This document shows, piece by piece, positions 50,352 to 63,100 of a DNA stretch of 64,000 nt; the first letter of the stretch is position 1; every line of letters starts with the position of its first letter. The translations under genes were made by a program, and so were the position numbers. This stretch comes from Yamagishiella unicocca (taxonomy: Eukaryota; Chlorophyta; Chlorophyceae; Chlamydomonadales; Volvocaceae): NCBI GenBank assembly GCA_003116995.1, contig BDSL01000043.1, forward strand, positions 186,001-250,000, given 5' to 3'. The notes beneath the pieces were generated by a model, which saw nothing but the letters and a program-made list of their open reading frames with translations, did no database searches and had not been told where the DNA came from.

Positions 50352-53300
50352 ATGTTTAGGCTCCGACCAGAGTTCGGCGTGATCCTTGCCTGCATATTCG
50401 CGTTAATATCTGCCGGCACTGCTGATTGGGATGTAGAAAAGCTCAATATCAGGGAAGCGGAACGACTGCTCGGGAATGGTCGCCAAGCAGTATCCGGCAT
50501 CCTGCACAAACGCATGATGCAAGAGGCAAACATAACAAGTTTGTCGGAGTGCATTTGGGATGGCAGCCGTTGCGCCCTTCGACGGGACTTTGTCGGCGAG
50601 TTGCCCTCCCTGCTTGGTTCGCCTCAGACTGACAGCGCCAGGTGAGAGCCTCGGGCTACTTCTCACAACTTAAACCTGAAGTCTGTGACCGCGTATCAAT
50701 CGTTAGCTCTCTGTAAACCTTTTGATTGTACGCACGCACCGGGGTGGGTCGGGGTTTGTCACTTCCGTCGTCTGCTTGCGTCTCTTCCCGCACCTTCCAC
50801 CTGGGACACCGCCACCGACCAGCTAGCCACTGCGCCTCCACCTCAAGGTCGTTACCTTACGCACCTGCGGCACGCGCCGCGCCGCGCCGCGCCTCAGGAT
50901 TCTGGCGGGTGCTGCGCTCCGGAGCACCGTGTGCGCCAACTTCACTGCCAAGCCCGACTGCCTGGCCGCCGTGTCGTACAACTGCGACTGGGACTCCTTG
51001 GCCAGCAACTGCATCCTGGCCGACGTCCTCACCGCCGATGTGGGTCGCGGCTGGAAGGGGCAGGAAATGCCTATTACATACGCTTCAACCCACGCTTCTG
51101 ACAAGAGCATTTCGTCCTCCAGCCCAAGCTCAAACCCAAGCCCAATCGCCTGCTCACTCCATCCTGCTTTATTCCGCACGTGTTCCGCCCCCCTCCCTGC
51201 CCCCGAAGGAGCAGCATTCGGCTTTCCTTTCCAATCCCGACCTACGGGTTTCCCCTCATACCGCCCCGCTCCTCCTCCTCCTCCGCCAGCTGCTCCGCCC
51301 CCCTCCTCCCCTCATCGCCCTTGGCTTGTCGGCCGTGGATTCGCGGATATATAATCTTTTACCCCCCTCCTCCCGCCTCGCCGTCTGTCCTAAACGTTTT
51401 TCCTCGCATACACAGGGCTTCCTTGCAACCTCCCGCCTCGCACTTCCCATGTCCAGTTACCGGTTCTCTTATGTACTCCCCCCCCCCCGCCTCGCAGGTG
51501 CTCCGCGGCGTGGCTTACTGCGCAGGCAGCCGCATGGACGCCGCCATGAGCTGCGCCGCGCTGTCGGGCGGCTCGCTCGACTCGTGCACCTCCAGCACCT
51601 ACAACTGCACGACGGTGTGGAGCTCCAAGCTGCGCAGCGGCGTCAGCAGCCTGGGCGACAGGCAGTTCGGCGTGGTGACGGGCTCGATGCTGGATATGAT
51701 GGTCAGATACGGAGTGGGCAGCATCGCGGGTGCGTGTATCGCGGCCGGGGTCGGGTGTGGGTCGGGTTGGTGGGTCGGGTGCGTGCATCGCGGCCGGGCG
51801 TTGTGGTCCATCGCTCCAGGAGGGGCGTGGCGCGGCAGCGGCAGCGGCTGCCGTGCTAGATTTGGTGGTGTGTGTGTGCGTGTGTGTGGTGGGGGGGGGA
51901 GGGGTGTTAATTGGGGCCGGTGGCCGATGCAACGGACGCCGCGACGGGGGCAGCGAGGTTGCATCCGAGGGGCCACGTGGAACTGCGGTTGCACGTGGAA
52001 CAGCAGCCTGTAGAACCAGGCACGCGCCCCGCACGGCAGCCCGCCAAACCAGGCCGGGCTATGCCGCCACCTTCCAGGGAACGCCGTGGGAGCGTCTGGC
52101 ACAGCGGCACACGCGCACCCCGCACGGCGGCAAGTCGAAGCAGGTCGCCCACACCCGCGCAAGCACGCTTGCAGCCAGCCAGCTAGCCCGGCAGGCAACG
52201 TCCCCTCCTTACCCCTAACCCCCACCCATAGTAGCTGGCAGTCCTCCCCCGGCCCCCCGCGCCGCCCCTCGAAAACCTGTTCGTCCAACCGCCCCCAACC
52301 GCCGCAACCGCCCCGCCCCTTGACAACCTATTCGTCCAACCGCCCCCAACCGCCGCAACCGCCCCCGCCCCTCGACAACCTGTTCGTCCAACCGCCCCCA
52401 AACGCCGCAACCGCGCGTTCCCCCGCAGAGCCGGTCAGTCAGGCCATCCTGGCGCTGCTGGGAGCCATATCCGATAACGCCAACGATACGCAGGTGGGCA
52501 GAGGCGGGGGTTGAGGGCGGCGGGGGTTTGACGGGAAACCCGTTGGTCAGCATCCACCCCCGTTCGAGGGCGGAGGCGAGGGCGGGGGCCTGGGTAGGTG
52601 GGTGCATTGTGGACCTGTGTGTTGAAGTAGGAACTATTTGAGGGCCGGGAGGTGGATCGGAGGGTGGGGCCTGCGCTTTGGGCTGGGTCGTCCGGCCCAG
52701 CTCGCCTGCCTGTGACTACCCCCAGCTAAGACCGGAAGCTGCTTCCTCTCTCGGGTCGGATGCCGCCCACAGCAGGCACACCCGCACCACAGTACGCCTT
52801 CCTGCGAGTGCACCCCTGCGAGTGCGGATTTGCTTGCCTGCTGCTCGAGTACTTCTGGAAGTGGGATTTCGGTTCTTGTTTCAACTGACCCCCACCGTGC
52901 CCGACCCACACACACACATCGTTGCACAGCGCACCGCACCAACGCTCCAAGCCCTATCGGTGCCTTCTCGCGCCCCCTCCTCCTCCGCCCCCTCCTCTCC
53001 CTCCCGCCCCCGGCCCCCGGTGTGGCGCAGATCTGTGTTGCCCGCTGGATGCAGGACACGGCCTCGTTGGCCACACTGTCGCAGGGCGTCACCCAGGCGA
53101 TCACGGTGAGCCAATCCCGCCCGATGACTGGCAGGCGGCGCCCTGCAGTCGAGCTGGGGGCTGGGGGCGTTCGAGGAAGCTGGGGGCTGGGGGGGTTCGA
53201 GGAAGCTGGGGGCTGGGGGGGTTCAAGGAAGCTGGGGGCTGGGGGGGTTCGAGGAAGCTGGGGGCTGGGGGGGTTCGAGGAAGCTGGGGGCTGGGGGGGG

Positions 53301-54574
53301 CGGGTGGAGGTGGTGGTGGTACCCGAGGCACTAGGCCTCGCGACAACCTGCGGACCACATAGCACGGACAGCACGGACACGGGCGCAAGCGCAACCCCTC
53401 TCACCCCCAACGACCAGCCAAGAACCAACCCCTCTCACCCCCAACGACCAACCAACCCCTCTCACCCGCAACGAGCAACCAACCCCTCTCACCCCCAACA
53501 ACCAACCAACCCCTCTCACCCCAACGACCAACCAACCCACAACTTCCTCGCAACCCACGACCCTCCCCGCCCTCCCGCGCAGTCCGGCCGCGACATCCTG
53601 TCTTCGCTCCTGACGCCCGACCTGCTGGGCTCCTGCGACGGCACGCGGCGCTTCCAGGACGCAGTGGCCGCCTGCCCCCGCGCCCTCTCCAAGCTGGACT
53701 GCGGCGTGGTGCCCGGCTGCCAGTGGCTGGACCTGCCGCGAGCCTGCGCCGCGGGCGCGGACCTGCTGCCCTCCCTGGTGCTGGACCCGTCCGACAGGTG
53801 AGCCAGCCAGCCGGTCAGCTACTCGGCAGATGGTGTCTGCGGGGGGTGTATCAAAACCGTTTTACGCAACGGGACAGGATAGTTGGCGTTTGGTCGTCGG
53901 ACACCAATGCGGAGGGGGAGGCAACTGCCGTGGGGTCGGTCCAGAAAGGGTCCCGGTCATGGCTGCTGCTGGGGCAGCTGCGCTGCGGCAGCCGTTTCCG
54001 GTATTAGTTTGTTGGTGAGTGTTAGGAGCCTTCGCGCTTTGCGGCACCTTCAAGAGCGTCGGGAGGTAGGGCGGAGGTGTCTTGGGCGACGCTGCGCGTA
54101 GCACCTGTTGGCTGGCAGTGACGTGCAACGACTACCGTGGGGTGTTTAAACTCTCATGTCGGTGTGTTGGCGCGGTGCACTACGCCCCGATGACGCCACA
54201 TCCTGCACCCACCATCGCACCCCCGACACCGCCTAGCCCCACCACCACGCTGGCCCCCTAGCCGCCTAGGCCCACACGCCGCCCCCCTTGCCGCCCCCCT
54301 TGCCGCCCCCCTCGCCGGCCCCCTTGCCGCCCCCCTTGCCGCCTCGCTGCCCAAACGCAGGTGGGTGTCCGTCCTCAACAACGCCACGGCCACCTGCCGC
54401 AACATCTCCAGCGCCGCCTCCTGCGCCGACGGACCCAACATCACCACGCTGGTGGGGCGCAGCGACAGCGGCGACGGCGGCGCCGCCGGCATGGCGACCG
54501 CGTCCCCCTGGTGGTCGCTGCTGCTGAGCGCCGCGCTCGCACTGGCGTTCGTGGCGTCGCAATGGGCGGTGTAG
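50352..54574 (+). CDS. CRP-B: Cys-rich secreted/GPI-anchored protein, paralogue of CRP-A
   Basis: Seven exons close in phase to 410 aa: 50352-50641, 50898-51039, 51498-51729, 52429-52493, 53031-53105, 53583-53797 and 54361-54574. The N-terminus (MFRLRPEFGVILACIFALIS, then AGTADW) is a signal peptide. The C-terminus (SPWWSLLLSAALALAFVASQ, then WAV) is a hydrophobic tail suited to GPI attachment. Cys modules match CRP-A: CANFTAKPDC with CDWDSLASNC in exon 2, YCAGSR in exon 3, and ACPRALSKLDC with CQWLDLPRAC in exon 6. Exon 7 begins RWVSVLNNATATC where CRP-A has PWVQAVNNATNQC. Intron phases are 2-0-1-0-0-2, those of CRP-A plus one extra phase-0 intron. The introns are full of tandem repeats and introner-like modules. 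Function is unknown; a surface or wall protein is inference. Confidence 0.78.
51040..51497 (+). mobile_element. CRP-B intron 2: string of introner modules in acceptor orientation
   Basis: In order along the gene: inverted C (CCGACCTACGGGTTTCCCCT at 51237-51256), D (CGCCCTTGGCTTGTCGGCCG, GTGGATTCGCGG at 51315-51362), inverted A (CTGTCCTAAACG, CTCGCATACACAGGGCTTCC at 51381-51430) and inverted B (ATGTCCAGTTACCGGTTCTC at 51449-51475), then a C-run and the acceptor. No donor-side arm was seen, so this looks like one or more elements that have lost their first half. Confidence 0.6.
52258..52410. repeat. ~50-bp tandem repeat in CRP-B intron 3
   Basis: Three copies of a unit containing TCGTCCAACCGCCCCCAACC-GCCGCAACC, each starting from a CCTCGA/TTGACAACCT segment, precede exon 4. 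Confidence 0.9.
53150..53298. repeat. 26-bp tandem repeat in CRP-B intron 5
   Basis: Five to six copies of GGTTCGAGGAAGCTGGGGGC-TGGGGG lie just downstream of exon 5. The GTTCGAGGAAG core resembles the first bases of introner module A, so the array may have grown from an A-type donor end. Confidence 0.9.
53394..53545. repeat. ~28-bp C-rich tandem repeat in CRP-B intron 5
   Basis: Five or six copies of CCCCTCTCACCCCCAACGAC-CAACCAA precede exon 6. Together with the 26-bp G-rich array near the donor, the intron is G-rich at its start and C-rich at its end. Confidence 0.9.
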
Positions 54575-57056
54575 CCGGCGGCGCCTGGGCGAGAGGCCCA
54601 TCGACCTCAACCATGGGCTGGCGCGGTCAGCACACGTGCCCTCCTAAATCACCACACAACACGTGCCCTCCTAAATCACCACCCACACGTGTGGTGGTCC
54701 AAAGCTACCACCACACGTGTGGTAACGAACCACTGAGTCGCATGCGACGACGTGAGTGTGCGTGTTTTTTGCGCGGGTGCAGCAGCGTGGTGTGGTCATT
54801 ATTGCGCGTGCCATGGCCACTGCATCCTCGGGTCAGCAGAGGGCGCACCCTGGCCTATGTTGGTGCTGGCTGGAGGGACCACCGGCAGCTGGAGGGACCA
54901 CCGGCAGCTGGAGGGACCACCGGCAGCTGGAGGGACCACCGGCAGCTGGAGGGACCACAGCCCCTTGACTGCACGGCGGCGGCCCTAGGCCCGGCTGCTG
55001 GTGTGCGAGGTGCGCGGGCAGGCAGGCAGGTGGAGATGGAGATGGGGCTGGGGCTGACAGCGGCGCGTGCGTGTGTGTCGGAGTTTTTGTAGCCACGGAA
55101 TTAAGTGCGCGTGTGGGCTAGTGTATATGTGAGCCCCGAAACTGAGCGTGCGTGTGGGCTGGTGTTTCTAAGAGCCACGAAATTGGGCGTGCGTGTGGGC
55201 TAAGTGTATATGTGAGCCACGAGAGTGAGCGTGTGTGGGCGCAGGGCGAAGGCCAAGGCGTTGCGCAGTGGAGACGTCTCGCGGGTGCATCTTGCTGGGC
55301 CAAGTGATGAGCTGCCTGGACGAGCTAGGGGGTGTTTGTTGCATGATGTTTCATGCTGCTGGGCTGCGAGCTCGCCAGCTGGCGGTGTGTGGGTGCGCGT
55401 GCGCGTTACGAGCCTTACGATTGCACTGGCGGCGTGGCGGCGGGGTTTCTACTTGGGACAGCGTTGGACCGGGCGGGCAAGGTGCTGGTGTGCTGGTGTG
55501 GTGAAGTGGAGTCGGCGGGCGGAAGGCACTCAGCGTAGGCGGCGTCGTCCACCTCCGTTTCTAAGGCACGTTTTTCCCGTCAATTTCCTGACTTGCTAGA
55601 CCTATCTAATAGTACATACAGTACGGCACTTCCCGTCGGCGGAGCGAGCGCAATCTCTCGTCTGATTCCTTGAGGGACGAGGCAAATTCAATTAGGCAAA
55701 ATCAAACTGGCCGTCTTATTATTTGCTGACGCTATTGCTGACGCTATTGCCGACGCTATTGCTGATGCTGTTGCTATTGCCAGAGCAATTGCCGCACCGC
55801 GGGTGCGCTGGAGGGCACCAGAGGTTCCTGGTGCTACGTTGTGGATATGAGCACGTGCAGCAGATGTGACACGGCCGATCGCCGCCAGGATGTATGCGGA
55901 CGATAGCGCGTACCGAACGCGGACGCCGCAGGTGCGACACCGGCCCGTGCTATGAGACGTTAAATAGCGTTTCAGCAGCGTGCGTGCATACTATTGAAGT
56001 ATCGGTAGTGATGTTCTTTTTGTGAAGCCCGTGCCGGTCCTGCGCTTGTGTTGGACACTTGTCGATTGATACACGGCAACAACAACAGCAAGTGGTACGG
56101 CAGGGTGGACGCGTCCGGCAGGGCGGGGGCCAACCTGTTGTTTACATCCGGCAGCAACACCTCTCCACCTGAGGTTTGCTTGCGTCCAACCGCTACCAAG
56201 AGCAATCAATCGGTAACCGCACACTCCCGGTACCTACCTGTGGTACCGGCTTTGGCATTCTTAACGGAAACCAAATTTTTGGCGTTTGTCAACGGAAATC
56301 AAAAATGTTTTCCTTGCCACTTTATACAGCACTGTCAGTATCTCACGTCGCGTCTCCTCCAGGGACCCTCATCGCACGCATGAGAGCCGGCGTCCGCGAA
56401 AGCGCCACACGTCCGCGAAGGCCGTGTGAATTCGCAACACACGGCCTTCACGCTACTGTACAGCTTGGTTGAGCGCGTTGCTGGCCGATTGCAAAACCAA
56501 CACGGCTCACCTCTACTATCAGTACACGGCTTTCCTCCGCATCGCTTGCTGTGCGCTGCATCTAGCCTGGCAACAACACGCATCCACGTCCCAGCGAGTC
56601 CGCAGTGCCGCACAGATAACAAAGGAAGACAACAATGCTGGTAAAAAAACACGCAACCACAGTAACTCAGCTACCATGGACACATCACATTTCTGCCCAC
56701 ACTGGGATTCACATCAACTACGTCGAACACCATGCAGGTCATCTCCCGCCCCACCGGGATCGTGATATCTTCACCTGCAGCCCAAGAACAACATTACTGA
56801 GGACTCCCCTGCTCGCTCAGGAACAGACAAGAGCCGGGCGACAGCACCCGGCCGATAGGCCGTCGCAGGCCAGCTGCTGGCGGGCACTCGCGAAGGGAGC
56901 GGACATCAACAAACATGGCCGCCGCTAAGGGCTCCGAAGTGAACATCAGTCTCCACCAGCAGCCGCAGATTGAGACCACCTCGACATCCAAACAAGGTCC
57001 TGCCGAGGGCGTCCTGACCTCCTACCCGCCCGCCGCCCTACATCCCAGCCTCGCCC
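54575..57056. other. 3' region of CRP-B and of the convergent membrane-protein gene
   Basis: No exon supported. Tandem repeats include CACGTGCCCTCCTAAATCAC (two copies at ~54634-54682), five copies of a 19-bp GCTGGAGGGACCACCGGCA unit (~54868-54960), about three copies of a ~50-bp unit containing GCGTGCGTGTGGGCT (~55090-55235) and TGACGCTATTGC units (~55735-55790). No clear TGTAA was found near CRP-B. Nothing was recognised from 55950 to 57056. Confidence 0.5.
54683..54722. repeat. Perfect 16-bp inverted repeat 109 bp past the CRP-B stop
   Basis: CCACACGTGTGGTGGT and ACCACCACACGTGTGG are exact inverted copies separated by CCAAAGCT. Each arm itself contains the palindrome CCACACGTGTGG. In a transcript this would form a strong stem-loop in the 3' UTR of CRP-B. 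Confidence 0.85.
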
Positions 57057-57862
57057 TCAGGCGGCGGCACCGTGAGGCCGCTGGGGCACCCCGGCAACTC
57101 CTGCTGCTCCATCCCGATTGCGCCGAGAGGACCCCTGGCCTTGCGCGAGCTCGCTACATACCGCGGTCACCAATACCGTCACCACCAGCCCCGCGACTCC
57201 GGCGGCCACGCTTTGCAATGCCTCCGCCGCTTGCGTCTCCCAGGTGCACGCCGCGCCACCGCCGCTGTGACAGGTGCCGCTCCCAGCTGCGGCCGCAGCG
57301 GCTGCCGTACCGGCAGAAACGTTGTCGCCTGCACGTAAGCCGTCTCCGAGCATTTCGTTGGAAGCAGATGACTGCTCGCGCTGGTCGCGCACGTCTCCGT
57401 TTTGCTGCCGACCTCGACGCCGCCTTTCCTCCTCTTCCTGCTGCCACCGTGCTTTCTGCTGCAGCCATAACTCCCGAGCGGCCTGGGCGCCGTTCACGGC
57501 CAGAAAGCCCGCCCCAGCACAGGCGAGCACGGAGGCAGGCACGGCCACAACAGCTCCGAATGCCTCCATGACAACCCCCATTGCTTCCACCGTGGCCAGC
57601 GTTGCCACAACCGCCGCAATCCCGGCAGCCATGTAGACAGTCGTCGCGGCAAGGGCACCGCAAGCGGCTATTGACCCAGCTGCTGAAAACAATATCAGCT
57701 GCGAGCGCGAATCGAACCCGTGTCCTCTTGAAAGCGAGACACCGCCCTCTGCACCGCCTCCCCGGCCGAAACCTGTCTGACGTGCTCCCAGCGGCCCAGA
57801 TGGCCCCCAAGCGGGCCGGGCTCCAAAACGACCGCCACTCGCTGCACGCCCCGCAGTCCCTC
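57057..57862 (-). CDS. Unidentified Ala-rich membrane protein, 3' exons only
   Basis: The last exon, 57057-57698, encodes 213 aa. It starts LILFSAAGSIAACGALAA and runs through several Ala/Val-rich hydrophobic segments to LACAGAGFLAVNGAQAARE. Then come a charged coiled-coil-like stretch (LWLQQKARWQQEEEERRRRG), a low-complexity Ala/Gly region and a last hydrophobic helix (AAGVAGLVVTVLVTAV) before TGA. An upstream exon 57773-57862 (EGLRGVQRVAVVLEPGPLGG, then HLGRWEHVRQ) joins in phase 0 through a weak GTTTCG donor and a 74-nt intron. The start of the gene was not found. The family is unknown. Confidence 0.4.
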
Positions 57863-60117
57863 CTGGAAGAGGCGGCAAGAGAAACGTTACACGTCCATCA
57901 GCCACGCATGCCACGTAAAGGAAGGGGGGCAAACTGAACCCGCACCCTGACAACAACAGCATTGTCCAAGAATCGCTACACGCATGGAAATTGCTGCCTA
58001 AGGAAGGTCCCAGGTACCATCCCCTCTCACCTGAACAGCGCCGTTCAGGGCTCCGCCTAGAGTGCTGACCATACACGCATAAGCAATAGCAGGAGGGGGG
58101 ACACAGGGCGCGCATCAGCATGTTGATATTATGATAATTTGTCAGGTAAGCGCAGGAACAGTGAACCTGTTAGCCACAGAATCCGCGTGTCCCATGCACG
58201 GCTTTCCGGGTCTCCCGATGCACACCAAGCTGAAATTGGTAAACGTGCCATCATGCTAGTTCAGAAATCGTGTGGTCGTAATAGCGAGTTCGATGTGGCC
58301 TTTGCTCAGCTGGCGCGAAGTTGTTAGCAGATGCTCGAGAAGTCCATGACGCTCCCGAGCTACAGCACCAGCACCAATGGGATCAGATGCAGCCTACCTG
58401 CCAGCTCCCCAACCCCAGTTCAAAAGCCTTCCGAAAATCGACGACATGGTCCTCGGCTCCTCGCTGGGCGAGCAGAGACACCAAATTCGACACAGTCCAC
58501 GGCTGCTACGGTGTTAATTGCTTTCCGATCTGGCACATAGCGAATAGCGATACAGGACTGCATAGCGGATAGCAATACCTCTACGTCGTTTCAGTACTAC
58601 CGGTATACAGTACCGTACTGACGGCCGGAAGCCCCGCCATGCCGCCAAGTTGGGTGACGAGATCATTTTCATGTATCAACCACGTACTGTGGGCTACATT
58701 ACGCGTGTTGAGGGCCGCCACATGTATCTGTGTTGATCAATACCAAGAACCGACACTCACCGACCTGCACCGACGCAGCGCCTGGAAGCACACAAGGCAG
58801 CATTTGTGCAGCATTTCCTGTCGGTATCGGATCCACGAAAACGTACGTCTTCCGGTGTGAAGACTCGCCTAGAGGGGCCTAGTGCGGCCCAGGGGAGGTA
58901 TCGCCTAGTCGGCGTCCAGGTCTCTTTTCCCAGGCCTTCCCGCCCGGCTTGTGATGGGGTTCTAAACTGCTAGAGCAAGAACGACTGCATGACAACAATG
59001 TCTGGAGAGGCATCTTCCCAGCGGTGGGCTCCCGTCGTCTACCAAGGGCGCACCGTCGGGCACCTGGGTATGCCTTACCATTTCGAACGCATCATCGTAC
59101 AAAGCTGATCACAGGCTAGCTGTTTTCATAAACTACGTGCACAGCTTGCACTCTGGGGTGGGTGATTGAGGCCACGACAAGGGCGCAATACTTGTCTCCC
59201 CGTCCCTTCGACTGGAGACTATCAGAGGATCAAGCGACATGGAGAACGATAACGCGTTACAGCTTTCATGTGCAAGGCGATCGCACGCCAAGCAACGCAA
59301 CGAGGCGCCAAGCAGATGTGAAAGGCAGCCCGTTGACAGGCACCATCCCAGCCAGCCAGTTGCGTACCTCCAACTCGCCCTTGAATAGCAACAGTGATAT
59401 CTAGCCGAAACAATATATATATTGTTCCCTTATATGTACAGTAGTGCCAGCTCACCTATATGCCTTACCGGACCTATATGTCTTATCTCAAGCTGCCAGC
59501 AAGCTAGAAAGGGTGTACTAGGGACAGCGCAAAGGCTTCCCGACACGAAACCTTGAGCCTTGTCTGCGTTGCCATCCGACAAACAACGACGCAGCACCAC
59601 CGCTACTGCTACCACATACGAACACATGCCCGCCAGCCAATCGTCGTGTTGGCTTGGCACCTCAGGGCACCCGCACGCCGGACCTGTTGCTCAGCTGATG
59701 GGCCACAACCCACACGCATAATGATCACTCCAGTATTAAGTGGTGACTACCTACTTGCATACCGGCACCCTATTTCTGTAATAATCCAGGAAGTCACACC
59801 CTAGATAGCGATATCTGCGGCACCCTCAGTGCTCGCATGCCTCCACCCGAGAATCAGCTGTATATCCAATACCCACGTCGCGTGCTGCGACATCTCTGCA
59901 GCAGGCAAGGCGCACTCTCCTCTGTGGCCGAGGTAAAGGGCCGGGTATGAATATTGGACGGAAGGACGGCGGCTCAAAATTGTCCCTTCGCCGCATGCAC
60001 GTGGGATAGGGGCAGCGACCAGCACCCGTCAACCTTTATTTCCCTAAAACATGATAAGTGATGCGTCGTTCACCACGCGCGTTATTTCATGCTTGGGTCT
60101 CGACTCCCTCGAGTTTA
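57863..60117. other. Intergenic region left of the chitinase gene
   Basis: The 5' end of the membrane-protein gene and the 3' UTR of the chitinase gene should both lie here. Short frames exist on both strands but none has a domain or convincing splice sites. No repeats of note. A TTACA at about 59256-59260 (TGTAA on the minus strand) lies 860 nt past the chitinase stop codon and is a possible poly(A) signal. Confidence 0.35.
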
Positions 60118-63100
60118 TTAGAGCCCGCTGGTCAGTGCCGACCAGAGCGAGGGCGTCTCCTGCCCAAGCGCCCAGACCATGGCTCCCGCCAGGCCCTCGC
60201 GGCGGATGAAGTCCGCCTTGGCAGCAACCGCGGCCTCATTGTCGTACGAGATGAAGGTCTGTGACGCAGCGTCGTACGCGTACGACGCGTTGCGCGCCGA
60301 GTCGTATATGGTGCGGTATCCCAGGCCCGCTACGGCTTTCTGCGTTGGCATGGCGACAGTCGAGCCCTGCTGCGCCGTCAGGGCGGCGGAGAAGGGCTGG
60401 CGGTAGCCTGGCAGGGAGGCGTCCGGACCGGCCTGCACGCCCTTGAAGCTCCTGAAAGCAAGCAGCACACGGTAGGGATGGTGTGACGACGACGTTTTGG
60501 CATTTATTTGAGCATTTCAAAACTAGTACCATGTCCCTACTTGCACCGCCCACGCTCCCTGCTTGTCCGCCGCCCCTCGCAACCCGTCCACTGTCGATCC
60601 CGACCTTGCAGTAGGTCGTGCCCGGCACGCATGTATGAGTGTGGCCCTCCGCCCCCTTCATTCGTTCGTCCCAAACGATCATCGCCGCCGCACCCACCTT
60701 CCATAGAACGGCACCCCCACCACCAGCTTGGACCGCGGGCAGCCTCGCGCCACGTACTCGGCCACGATGGCGCTCACGGTCAGCTGGTCACCGGAGGGAT
60801 CGGCCAGGCCGGACTGGTGGTTGGTCGTTGAGTCCCAGGCGCCGTGCAGGTCTGATGGGTCAAGGGCCATGCAGGAACGGGTTAAGGTTTGACGGTGGCA
60901 CGATGGGCATTATTCGAAGCATCTTGGGAGGTAGAAAAGCCAAGTCAGGCCTACCTGCCCCGCCACCTACCAGCTACCATCGCTGACTACGAACATGCTG
61001 CTGCGGCCATACCGCCCTGAGCCCTGAGCCCTCACCCACGCATCCGGCTCACCGTAGGTCATGATGTTGATCCAGTCCAGCTGCGAGCAGATGGACGACA
61101 GAGGCATCTTCTCCAGCTTGTCATTGCCGCCTGGGCCCGCCATGGTCATCAGGTAGGTCTCACCGCGGCGACTGAGGCGGCTGGCAAGGCGCGAACGCAG
61201 CTCCTTGAGCGTCGCGACGAAGTTGGCGCCGTCTGTACTACGACCGCCGTACGTGCAGGTCGTCGCCGTGCAGTCGCGGACGTCGTCAGGGCTGCCGCCG
61301 TCGGTCTTGCCGTACGGCGGCTGGCCGCCGTGCTCGAAGCCGGGGTACTCCCAGTCGAAGTCGACGCCGTCGAAGCCGAAGGTGTCCAGGAAGTCGAGCA
61401 CCGAGTCCACGAAGCGGCTGCGGTACGCAGGGGCGGACGCCATGGAGAAGAGGTTGCTGTCGTACCAACCGCCAACGGAGATCAGCACGCGGACGTGTGG
61501 CGCGGAGTTGGCGATGAACTGCTTAACGTAGGCGTAGTGGCCGCACGCGCGCAACGGCACCGACATGTCCTTGGCCACGGTGTTGCACACGCGGCTGTAG
61601 CCGGGCGCGCCGCCGCTGTTGAAGCAGGTGGACGGGCAGGCCGCGGCGGTTGTCTTGGTGGTTGGGATCATGGCCAGGTTGTCGCCCGGGCAGGTGGAGT
61701 TGAGGGCGATGCAGGTCTTCGTATTGGGCAGGTCGGGCAGAGGGCAAGCGGGCGGAGTTGGCGGCAGGCAGCGTAGGCGCCAGTTAGTTGGTCGATTGGT
61801 GAAATGTGGTTGGCTATCCCACTGGCTGGTGGCTACCCGTCAGTCCAAAGTTCAGCGCACACTAGGCCAGTATCCAATGTGATTGGACCGGCCCGACGAT
61901 TTTGGTAACCCCTGGGGCTCATAAAGTTCTTCATCCCATCCCTCTGCCTCCGCAAAACACGGCGCTCACCGCAGGGCAAGAGCCGGTGAGGCAGGCCCCG
62001 ATGTCCGCCCACGTGTCGGTGAAGTCCATGTAGTAGCTGTCGTACTGGGGGCTGTACGAGATCGTGCTGAAGGCGTAGTTGATGTGCGTCAGCTTTGCCG
62101 CGTAGGCGGTCAGGCTGGGGGGCACGCCACCTTGGTTGTACCTGCGCATCATGGATGTTGGGCAACGGCCCGGACAAGCTTGACATTAAAAACCTGCCCA
62201 GCTTCGTTGGGGTAAGAGGAACACAGGGGATGACAACGAATACAGTTGCACAATGGTTTGGGATTTGACCTTCTGAACGGTATCTAGCCCATCCTAGCTA
62301 GCTTGTAAGCTAACCCACCAGCGCCAATTCTCCAGGTATCCGATGACCTTGTGCGAGCTGGGAGACGCCGGGGACGGGGGCGGCGGCGGTGATGAAACGG
62401 GGGAGGGAGAGGACGAGGGCGCCGGCGACGCGCTGGGGCTCGGGCTGGGGCTCGGACTAGGGCTGGGCCTTGGGGGAGGAGGGGAGCTGCTCGCCGAGGG
62501 ACTGGGTCTGGGGCTAGGGCTGGATGTGTTGGGCTGGGGGTTGGGGGAGGGAGATGCGGTTCCGGAGCTGTCACCGTTGCTGCCGCTGCATTGGACGTTA
62601 GCGGGCCAGTCACAGTACTTTCCTGAGGCGCTGAAGACGAGGCCGCTGGGGCAGCTCTGCACGTATGTCACGCCGTTGGAGCAGGTAATGTACGAGCCGC
62701 AAGTCGCGTCGCATGGGTTGGGGTACATAGCGTTGGCTTTGCCGGAGCACCAGTTGGTGGTGGTGCAGGTTGTGGGGCTGGGTGAGGCACTGGGGCTGGG
62801 GCTGGGGCTTGGCGAAGGGGAGAGGCTGGGGCTAGGAGAAGCGCTGGGGCTGGGAGAAGCGCTAGGGCTGGGCGGGGTGGGGCTGGGCGGGCGGGGACTG
62901 GGCGGGCGGGGACTGGGCGAGGGAAGAGGAGAAGGGCTGGGCTGGGGGGTGGGTGACGGCGAGGCGCCGGACCTGGGCAGGATGCGGACGTCCGCACAGT
63001 TCCAAAACTCCTCCGGAAAGAGTGCCGCGGTGGCGCCACAGAAGCCCATGCCGATCTTGTCGCAGCTGGTGGGACCGGCTGCGGGGGTGAAGTCCGGGTC

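Noticed and set aside
51730..52428. Open frames on both strands in CRP-B intron 3
   Set aside because: They are antisense or intronic and run through a 50-bp tandem repeat. The flanking CRP-B exons join in phase without them.
57690..57790. tRNA-like stretch with a GGTTCGATTC B-box on the minus strand
   Set aside because: The T-stem does not pair properly and no 5' acceptor strand matches the 3' one. The stretch also fits a short intron end (GCTCGCAG acceptor) of the membrane-protein gene, so no tRNA or SINE is called.
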